From contig JABSRS010000136.1 in NCBI GenBank assembly GCA_013214885.1, forward strand, positions 2,062 through 8,213: DNA of 6,152 bases. The letters are read 5' to 3'. A program made the translations under genes and the position numbers. Each line of letters begins with the position of its first letter. The first letter of the stretch is position 1. Shown here one piece after another: positions 1 to 6,152 of this stretch. The notes below the pieces were generated by a model, which did not search any database, was not told where the DNA came from, and saw nothing but the letters and a program-made list of their open reading frames with translations. The DNA is from Gammaproteobacteria bacterium. GTDB taxonomy: Bacteria > Pseudomonadota > Gammaproteobacteria > Enterobacterales > Psychrobiaceae.

Positions 1-267
1 AAAAATCCAATCGAGCATAATCATTTTGCGCAACAAGCTTGGTGCGAACCACAATTAGCATTTAATTTAACTGTGCTATTACGATTGGCGGTAATTATTG
101 CTGGGCGCTATCAAGCGCAGCGCAGTGGTGATATAAGTCTGTCGGTGGTCGATAATGTATTATGTATTGAGGTCGCTAAAACGGTGGCAATCACTAATCC
201 ATTATTGATGGCTGAGTTAACGCAAGAAGCAGCAGACCATGATCAGGTAGCGCTGATTATAAAATAG
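1..267 (+). CDS. Ppx/GppA-family phosphatase, C-terminal fragment (5' end outside window)
   Basis: The reading frame is open from base 1 to the TAG at 265-267, giving about 88 residues of a protein that starts upstream. The fragment contains LLRLAVIIAGRYQAQR, then a short beta-rich stretch (ISLSVVDNVLCIEV), then NPLLMAELTQEA. This order (a helix with LRLA, strands, then a 'PL...L.QEA' helix) resembles the extreme C-terminus of exopolyphosphatase / guanosine pentaphosphatase proteins, which hydrolyse polyphosphate or pppGpp in the cytoplasm. The actin-like ATPase core with the catalytic residues lies outside the window, so Ppx and GppA cannot be told apart and activity cannot be judged. A GTG at 73 is internal, not a start. 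The gene ends at a strong terminator 19 bp downstream, so it is probably transcribed separately from metF. The family call rests on remembered C-terminal pattern only. Confidence 0.65.
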   Translation, partial: KNPIEHNHFAQQAWCEPQLAFNLTVLLRLAVIIAGRYQAQRSGDISLSVVDNVLCIEVAKTVAITNPLLMAELTQEAADHDQVALIIK

Positions 268-285
268 CTCGATATAATATATAAC

Positions 286-324
286 AAGCCGGTATGAAAC
301 ATTTTGTTTTATACCGGCTTTTTT
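286..324 (+). terminator. Intrinsic terminator after the Ppx/GppA-like gene
   Basis: The arms AAGCCGGTAT (286-295) and ATACCGGCTT (311-320) are perfect reverse complements. The stem continues inward with GAAAC/GTTTT (one G-T pair), leaving a 5-nt loop at 301-305. Six T residues run from 319 to 324. This is a textbook Rho-independent terminator on the plus strand and insulates metF from upstream transcription. Confidence 0.93.
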
Positions 325-325
325 A

Positions 326-353
326 TTGACTTAATTTTTAATCAAGCTACTAT
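326..353 (+). promoter_or_regulatory. Candidate sigma70 promoter of metF
   Basis: A -35 hexamer TTGACT (326-331, 5 of 6 to consensus) is followed after 16 bp by TACTAT (348-353, 4 of 6). This puts the start point near 360, inside the MetJ-type boxes and about 40 bp before the metF start codon. The position just after a terminator and before metF fits an independent metF transcript. Confidence 0.55.
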
Positions 354-355
354 TT

Positions 356-379
356 GGGTGTCTGGACGGCTAGGTGTCC
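356..379 (+). promoter_or_regulatory. Tandem MetJ-type met boxes upstream of metF
   Basis: Three contiguous 8-mers read GGGTGTCT, GGACGGCT and AGGTGTCC. Against the met box consensus AGACGTCT they match at 5, 6 and 5 of 8 positions. The flanking 8-mers do not match. MetJ is the S-adenosylmethionine-dependent repressor of methionine genes, and it binds two or more adjacent met boxes cooperatively. The array overlaps the predicted metF start point, where a repressor would act. Individual boxes are degenerate, so the call rests on the tandem register plus the position before metF. Confidence 0.6.
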
Positions 380-383
380 ATAA

Positions 384-2127
<1,744 letters not shown>

Positions 2128-2146
2128 ACTTATATCGCACCTGTGA

Positions 2147-2185
2147 GTTAAATAATTATGCAATAAAGTTGCATAATAATATTTA
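2147..2185 (+). promoter_or_regulatory. Tandem ARG boxes, predicted ArgR operator of the arg operon
   Basis: Box 1 is GTTAAATAATTATGCAAT (2147-2164) and box 2 is GTTGCATAATAATATTTA (2168-2185). The 3-bp gap between them is the spacing of paired 18-bp ARG boxes in E. coli. Against the core TGAATwwwwATTCA, box 1 has TAAAT/ATGCA (8 of 10 half-site bases). Box 2 has TGCAT on the left and a weak right half (ATATT). The inner half-sites of the two boxes form a perfect 9-bp inverted repeat, ATTATGCAA/TTGCATAAT (2155-2163, 2169-2177). ArgR is the arginine-dependent hexameric repressor. The site overlaps the predicted argC promoter and starts 20 bp upstream of the divergent YeeZ-like gene, so it could affect both. 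Confidence 0.68.
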
Positions 2186-2197
2186 TGTGGTTATATT
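2169..2197 (+). promoter_or_regulatory. Candidate sigma70 promoter of the arg operon
   Basis: TATATT (2192-2197, 5 of 6 to the -10 consensus) lies 17 bp after TTGCAT (2169-2174, weak -35, 3 of 6). The -35 is inside ARG box 2, so ArgR binding would block polymerase. The start point would fall near 2204, giving a leader of about 186 nt before argC. A small hairpin, GGCAA/TTGCC (2207-2218), would sit close to the RNA 5' end. Confidence 0.55.
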
Positions 2198-2245
2198 GAA
2201 CTTGTTGGCAATTTTGCCTTAAATTTTAATATTAGAACAGAGCAA

Positions 2246-2296
2246 ATGAGTCAATTCATCTCTTCAAATCAAGCACCACCTTTGCGACGACGATAA
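2246..2296 (+). CDS. Arginine-rich leader peptide MSQFISSNQAPPLRRR (putative attenuator peptide of the arg operon)
   Basis: A 16-codon frame starts at ATG 2246 and ends at TAA 2294-2296. The last three sense codons are CGA CGA CGA (2285-2293), all arginine. It lies between the predicted arg promoter and argC, about 42 nt into the transcript. Purine-rich AGAA (2234-2237) or AGAG (2239-2242) could serve as a weak ribosome site. The peptide has no signal sequence or membrane segment and would have no function as a product. By analogy with TrpL, HisL and LeuL leaders, its role would be to report the charging of the tRNA whose amino acid the operon makes. Its Arg codons and stop form the 5' arm of the following terminator. 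It could be a chance frame, but codon content, position and overlap with the hairpin all agree. I do not know a named homologue. Confidence 0.68.
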   Translation: MSQFISSNQAPPLRRR

Positions 2297-2324
2297 ACTT
2301 TGTTTATTGTTGGTCGGCTTTTTT
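2284..2324 (+). terminator. Attenuator terminator in the argC leader
   Basis: The 5' arm 2284-2298 (GCGACGACGATAAAC) pairs with the 3' arm 2302-2318 (GTTTATTGTTGGTCGGC) around a TTT loop. This makes 15 pairs including two G-U, with single-G bulges at 2313 and 2317. Six T residues follow (2319-2324). It sits about 65 bp before argC on the same strand and after the predicted promoter, so it would end operon transcription before the first structural gene unless prevented. The 5' arm coincides with the three CGA codons and the TAA of the leader peptide. A ribosome waiting there would prevent folding. I found no convincing alternative antiterminator stem. Confidence 0.75.
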
Positions 2325-2389
2325 ACTGTGTCACCCTACATTGTGTACTAATTCAAATAAGTTAAATCAAGTGAAGTGAATCTAAGATT

Positions 2390-3385
2390 ATGATTAATAT
2401 TGCTATTATTGGGGCTAGCGGCTATACCGGTGCTGAAATGTGTCAGTTAGTAGAGCGTCATCCGTTGTTAAATCTTGCTGGTATTTATGTGTCGCAGGGT
2501 AGTGAAGATAAAAATAAAATGCTCAGTGAACTTTACCCACAACTTAGTGGCGTTTGTGACCATCAGTTGCAAGGGTTAACTCCTGACGCGATTAGCCGGA
2601 TTATTGTTCAAAACGAAGCCGTGGTATTAGCAACAAGTCATGAAGTGAGTCATCAGCTCGCTGCGCAATTCTATGATGCGGGTTTAAGTGTTTTTGATTT
2701 GTCAGGCGCATTTCGCTTTAGTGATTCTTCATTTATTTCAAAGTTTTATGATTTTGAACATCGCCACCCAAAATTATTAAAGCAAGCGGTCTATGGTCTA
2801 GCTGAATGGAACGAAGCCGAGATTAAACTAAGTAAAATGATTGCGGTACCTGGCTGTTACCCAACGGCATCATTGTTGGCACTTAAGCCGCTATTTGAAA
2901 ATAACTTGCTCGATACAAATCAGTGGCCTGTGATTAATGCGGTTAGTGGGGTTACTGGTGCTGGTCGCAAAGCGACGATGACCAACAGTTTCTGTGAAGT
3001 TAGTTTGACTCCATACGGCGTGCTTGGGCATCGCCATCAGCCTGAAATAGCTACTCAGCTAGGTGCTGACGTTATTTTCACCCCTCATTTGGGCAATTTC
3101 AAACGCGGTATTTTGGCGACAATCACGGTCAAGGTTAATGATAAGGCCGATCACGAAGCGATTAAACAAGCCTATACTGTATACGATGATAAACCGATGG
3201 TTCGAATGCGTGATAATAGCTGGCCAAAAATAGATCAGGTCGCCGGCACCCCTTTTTGTGATATTGCTTGGCAGTTAGATCAAGACAGTGGTCACTTGGT
3301 GGTGGTCGCCGCAATTGATAACTTGCTCAAAGGTGCAGCTGCTCAAGGGTTGCAATGTATCCTAATTCATTTTTCACTCGATTAG
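2390..3385 (+). CDS. argC: N-acetyl-gamma-glutamyl-phosphate reductase ArgC
   Basis: The 331-residue protein (E. coli ArgC, 334) catalyses the NADPH-dependent reduction of N-acetylglutamyl phosphate to N-acetylglutamate 5-semialdehyde, the third step of ornithine synthesis. The N-terminal Rossmann motif [11 protein letters not shown] (6-16) binds NADP. The active-site sequence AVPGCYPTA places the thioester-forming cysteine at 156. [10 protein letters not shown] (186-195) and GHRHQPEI (213-220), with the catalytic-type histidine, follow, and NLLKGAAAQ is the C-terminal family signature. The start at 2390 is fixed by the immediate [11 protein letters not shown] match and by an in-frame TGA at 2372. 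The ribosome site is weak (AAGA very close, GAAG at 2373). It is the first structural gene of the operon, downstream of the ArgR operator and the Arg leader/terminator. Confidence 0.97.
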   Translation: MINIAIIGASGYTGAEMCQLVERHPLLNLAGIYVSQGSEDKNKMLSELYPQLSGVCDHQLQGLTPDAISRIIVQNEAVVLATSHEVSHQLAAQFYDAGLSVFDLSGAFRFSDSSFISKFYDFEHRHPKLLKQAVYGLAEWNEAEIKLSKMIAVPGCYPTASLLALKPLFENNLLDTNQWPVINAVSGVTGAGRKATMTNSFCEVSLTPYGVLGHRHQPEIATQLGADVIFTPHLGNFKRGILATITVKVNDKADHEAIKQAYTVYDDKPMVRMRDNSWPKIDQVAGTPFCDIAWQLDQDSGHLVVVAAIDNLLKGAAAQGLQCILIHFSLD

Positions 3386-3398
3386 CCAAGGACGTTAA

Positions 3399-4184
3399 AT
3401 GTTAAAACAACCGTTAGTACTTAAAGTTGGCGGCGCGCTTTTAGAGTCGAAAGATGCTCAGGCCGAACTGTTTAATGTGATCGCGAAAATTATGGCGCAG
3501 GGTATTGCCGTGGTGTTGGTTCATGGTGGCGGTTGTTTAGTTGAGCAATGGCTCAAACAAGCGGGCATGGCAAGTCAAAAAATTAATGGCTTGCGGGTGA
3601 CACCTGTTGACCAAATTGACTTGATTGTCGGCGCCCTTGCTGGTGCAGCTAATAAAAAATTGGTGGCCCAGGCCAAGGCCAATAAAATCAATGCGGTTGG
3701 TTTGAGTTTAGCGGATGGCGATATGGTAACTGCCAATATTCTTGACCCAAAGTTAGGTCTGGTTGGTGAGTGTCAAGTGCAAGAAAACACGTTATTAACC
3801 ATGTTGATGGCCAAAAATTATTTACCGATTATAAGTTCTATTGCTAACGATGACGGTGGTAACTTACTTAATGTTAACGCCGATTTAGGGGCTCAAGTGA
3901 TAGCGCAGCTGCTAGGAGCTAAATTGGTTTTATTATCAGATGTACCTGGTGTTTTAGATGGTGACAAACAGTTAATTAGTCAATTATCAAGAGCATACGC
4001 TGATCAATTGGTAGCAGGAAATGTCATTGTGGGTGGGATGATGGTCAAAGTTGACGCTGCTTTTGATACGGCGCAACAACTCAATGATTCAATTGTTATT
4101 GCGAGTTGGAAAGAGCCAGCGCAATTACTTCAATTAATCGATGGTAATGCCTGTGGCACCACCATTAAACCGAATTACTGTTAG
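3399..4184 (+). CDS. argB: Acetylglutamate kinase ArgB
   Basis: The 261-residue protein (E. coli ArgB, 258) phosphorylates N-acetylglutamate with ATP, the step before ArgC. It is an amino-acid kinase fold. Visible key residues are Lys9 in KVGG, the HGGG loop at 42-45, Arg66 in NGLRVTP, Asp162 in NVNAD, and Lys217 in MMVKVDAA. Several of these keep the E. coli numbering. It lacks the N-terminal helical extension of arginine-inhibited hexameric kinases, so it is probably the arginine-insensitive dimeric type, as in E. coli (inference). AAGGA (3388-3392) lies 6 nt before the ATG. Only 13 bp separate it from argC, so the two are co-transcribed. Confidence 0.97.
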   Translation: MLKQPLVLKVGGALLESKDAQAELFNVIAKIMAQGIAVVLVHGGGCLVEQWLKQAGMASQKINGLRVTPVDQIDLIVGALAGAANKKLVAQAKANKINAVGLSLADGDMVTANILDPKLGLVGECQVQENTLLTMLMAKNYLPIISSIANDDGGNLLNVNADLGAQVIAQLLGAKLVLLSDVPGVLDGDKQLISQLSRAYADQLVAGNVIVGGMMVKVDAAFDTAQQLNDSIVIASWKEPAQLLQLIDGNACGTTIKPNYC

Positions 4185-4201
4185 GAAAAGAAGCTACTAT
4201 T

Positions 4202-5122
4202 ATGGAAAAACTATCGCACTTTTTAACTTTAAAAGATCTAACTCAGCAGCAGTTTTTGGCCCTGATCGATTTGGCAAAACAAGTTAAAACCAATCCTGCT
4301 CAATTTAGTCAGGCCCTTGCTGGAAAAAGCTTAGTGACGCTTTACGAAAAACCATCGTTACGAACCCGGGTTAGTTTTGATATTGGGATTGCCAAGCTCG
4401 GCGGTCACAGTGTTTATCTTGATCAAAACAACGGTGCGTTGGGCAAGCGTGAATCAGTAGCTGATTTTGCTAAGAATATTTCTTGTTGGGCCGATGGCAT
4501 TGTTGCCAGAACATTTAGTCATAAAACAGTTGAACAATTGGCTGAATTTGGCACGGTGCCGGTGATTAATTCGCTCAGTGATATGTACCATCCGTGTCAG
4601 GCACTGGCTGACTTTTTGGCATTGGCTGAACAGTTTGATGATTTGAGTAAGATTAAATTGGTCTATATCGGTGATGGTAATAACGTGACTCATTCGCTGA
4701 TGATCGCAGCAGCTTTAGCTGGCAGTGAAATGGTGGTGATTTGTCCTGAAGGGCATTTCCCTGATGGTAAGGTGGTCCAAGAAACTCAAGAAATTGCCAA
4801 ACAGCATGGCGGTTCACTGGTGTTATCAACCGAGCTAACTGCCGCTCAAGGTGCGGATGCTGTTTATACCGATACCTGGATTTCAATGGGTGACAATGTA
4901 TCTTTGCAAGATATTGAAGCTAAATTTTCGCCTTATCAGGTAAATCAGCAACTGATGGATTCATTGCAACTTAACTTCTTTATGCATTGTCAGCCTGCGC
5001 ATATCGGTGAAGAGGTGACCCAGCAAGTTTTTGATGGTGAAAAATCGTTGGTGTTGGTTCAGGCCGAGAACAGAATGCACGCCCAAAATGCTGTAATGAT
5101 TACATTACTTGGCAACTTATAA
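4202..5122 (+). CDS. argF: Ornithine carbamoyltransferase ArgF
   Basis: The 306-residue protein transfers a carbamoyl group from carbamoyl phosphate to ornithine, forming citrulline. The carbamoyl-phosphate site SLRTR is at 52-56 and HPCQ at 130-133. The ornithine-binding segment is DTWISMG (224-230). The cysteine motif reads HCQP (262-265), whereas most family members have HCLP. The length is shorter than E. coli ArgF/ArgI (334) but usual for the compact bacterial anabolic type. The start at 4202 follows a purine-rich AAAGAAG (4187-4193) with 8 nt spacing, 17 bp after argB, so it belongs to the same operon. Carbamoyltransferase relatives (for example N-acetylornithine- or putrescine-specific enzymes) are less likely given SMG, HPCQ and the setting beside argB and argH. 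Confidence 0.94.
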   Translation: MEKLSHFLTLKDLTQQQFLALIDLAKQVKTNPAQFSQALAGKSLVTLYEKPSLRTRVSFDIGIAKLGGHSVYLDQNNGALGKRESVADFAKNISCWADGIVARTFSHKTVEQLAEFGTVPVINSLSDMYHPCQALADFLALAEQFDDLSKIKLVYIGDGNNVTHSLMIAAALAGSEMVVICPEGHFPDGKVVQETQEIAKQHGGSLVLSTELTAAQGADAVYTDTWISMGDNVSLQDIEAKFSPYQVNQQLMDSLQLNFFMHCQPAHIGEEVTQQVFDGEKSLVLVQAENRMHAQNAVMITLLGNL

Positions 5123-5170
5123 ATAATTTAAGACTCGCAATGATGAGTCAGCAATACGTGAGGAAAGACA

Positions 5171-6152
5171 ATGGCAGCACTATGGGGTGGACGGTTTTCA
5201 CAGGCCGCTGATGACAGGTTTAAATCATTTAATGATTCATTAAGATTTGATTATCGTCTGGCTAAGCAAGATATTATCGGCTCGATCAGTTGGTCACGCG
5301 CATTATTTCAAGTCAATGTATTAACCAAAGACGAGCAAATAAGACTAGAAGCTGCCCTGGTAGAGCTTGGCGATTCAGTAGCTAATGATCCCAAACAAAT
5401 ATTACTCAGTGATGCCGAAGACATTCATAGTTGGGTTGAGCTCGAGTTGATTAAAAAAGTCGGAGATCTTGGCAAAAAACTTCATACAGGCCGTAGTCGT
5501 AACGACCAAGTTGCGACTGACCTTAAGTTGTGGTGTAAAGAGCAAGCGGTTGATTTGAGCGAGTTAATTGTTAAATTACAGCAGGCTTTACTCGACTTGG
5601 CCATTCGTGAGCAAGACACGGTCATGCCTGGTTACACCCATTTACAACGTGCCCAACCAATAAGCTTTGGCCACTGGTGTTTGGCTTATGTCGAAATGTT
5701 TGACCGTGATTTAAGTCGGATGCGTGATACTGCCGAGCGTTTAGATCGTTGTCCTCTTGGCTCTGGAGCGTTGGCTGGTACTGCTTATCCGATTGACCGT
5801 CACGCGCTAGCCCGTGACCTAGGTTTTAAGCAAGCAACCCATAATAGCTTGGACTCAGTGTCTGATCGTGACCACGTTTTAGAGCTATTATCCGATGCCA
5901 GCATCTCAATGATGCATTTATCTCGAATGGCTGAAGATCTGATTTTCTATAACTCTGGTGAAGCTGGCTTTATTGAGTTGGCCGATAACGTTACTTCGGG
6001 ATCATCATTGATGCCGCAAAAGAAAAACCCTGATGCCTTAGAGCTGATTCGTGGTAAGACTGGCCGAGTTTTTGGCGCACTCAGCGGCATGATGATGACA
6101 CTAAAAGCACTGCCACTCGCCTATAACAAAGACATGCAGGAAGACAAAGAAG
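5171..6152 (+). CDS. argH: Argininosuccinate lyase ArgH (3' end outside window)
   Basis: The frame is open from ATG 5171 to the window edge, 327 codons plus one base, of a protein usually near 455-460 residues. ArgH cleaves argininosuccinate to arginine and fumarate. It belongs to the fumarase/aspartase superfamily. Visible motifs are the MAALWGGRF start, TGRSRNDQ (106-113), [10 protein letters not shown] (154-163) with the catalytic-region histidine, LDSVSDRDH, and the superfamily signature [11 protein letters not shown] (277-287) carrying the active-site serine loop. GAGGA (5160-5164) lies 6 nt before the ATG. The gap to argF is 48 bp, so co-transcription is likely. In Vibrio, Moritella and several Alteromonadales the gene is fused at its 3' end to an N-acetylglutamate synthase domain, argH(A). 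The window stops too early to tell. Confidence 0.97.
   Translation, partial: MAALWGGRFSQAADDRFKSFNDSLRFDYRLAKQDIIGSISWSRALFQVNVLTKDEQIRLEAALVELGDSVANDPKQILLSDAEDIHSWVELELIKKVGDLGKKLHTGRSRNDQVATDLKLWCKEQAVDLSELIVKLQQALLDLAIREQDTVMPGYTHLQRAQPISFGHWCLAYVEMFDRDLSRMRDTAERLDRCPLGSGALAGTAYPIDRHALARDLGFKQATHNSLDSVSDRDHVLELLSDASISMMHLSRMAEDLIFYNSGEAGFIELADNVTSGSSLMPQKKNPDALELIRGKTGRVFGALSGMMMTLKALPLAYNKDMQEDKE

Noticed and set aside
2207..2218. GGCAA/TTGCC hairpin near the predicted arg mRNA 5' end
   Set aside because: A 5-bp stem with a 2-nt loop, or 4 bp with a 4-nt loop, is easily found by chance in AT-rich DNA. It does not convincingly compete with the terminator arms.
2246..2260. TGAGTCAATTCA as a further ARG box
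   Set aside because: The half-sites are separated by 2 bp instead of the required 4 bp, and the site lies inside the leader frame downstream of the promoter.
2128..2389. Riboswitch in the long argC leader
   Set aside because: No known aptamer core is recognisable, and the leader is explained better by the peptide frame and terminator.
4454..4886. Two overlapping minus-strand open frames inside argF
   Set aside because: Both are antisense shadows of argF; the plus-strand frame carries all the family motifs and the minus frames look like no known protein.
5132..5149. Inverted repeat GACTC...GAGTC between argF and argH
   Set aside because: Only 5 bp plus a possible wobble, with an 8-nt loop and no T run; too weak to call a terminator or operator. 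Mentioned only as the content of the gap.

Overview
The window is a stretch of gammaproteobacterial chromosome. The protein sequences (MetF, ArgC, ArgB, ArgH very close to the E. coli type) and the clustered argCBF...H order suggest a marine Alteromonadales-like organism (Shewanella, Moritella, Psychromonas or Colwellia relatives). The DNA is AT-leaning. The assignment is an inference from gene content, not a database result.

Layout. 1-267 is the 3' end of a gene whose product looks like the C-terminus of a Ppx/GppA-family phosphatase; a strong intrinsic terminator (286-324) follows. 326-379 holds a promoter and three tandem MetJ-type boxes in front of metF (402-1310). metF converges on, and overlaps by 14 bp, a minus-strand gene (1297-2127). 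That gene is a YeeZ-like NAD(P)-dependent epimerase/dehydratase homologue, broken by one in-frame TAA at codon 38. The 262-bp divergent region 2128-2389 carries the regulation of the arginine operon. The operon then runs argC (2390-3385), argB (3399-4184), argF (4202-5122) and the first 327 codons of argH (5171 to the window edge). argG, the enzyme step between ArgF and ArgH, is not in the cluster at the expected place.

How it works together. ArgB and ArgC carry out steps 2 and 3 of ornithine synthesis (N-acetylglutamate to N-acetylglutamate semialdehyde), ArgF makes citrulline, and ArgH makes arginine from argininosuccinate. The most interesting element is the argC leader. Two 18-bp ARG boxes spaced 3 bp apart overlap a promoter. 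Downstream, a 16-codon open reading frame, MSQFISSNQAPPLRRR, ends in three consecutive CGA arginine codons and a TAA. Those codons and the stop lie inside the 5' arm of a terminator hairpin followed by six T residues, all upstream of argC. This is the architecture of a ribosome-dependent transcription attenuator sensing arginine (charged tRNA-Arg). It would add to ArgR repression. The classical amino-acid attenuators (his, trp, thr, leu, ilv, phe) are well known; I do not recall a described arginine one of this form, but I could not search.
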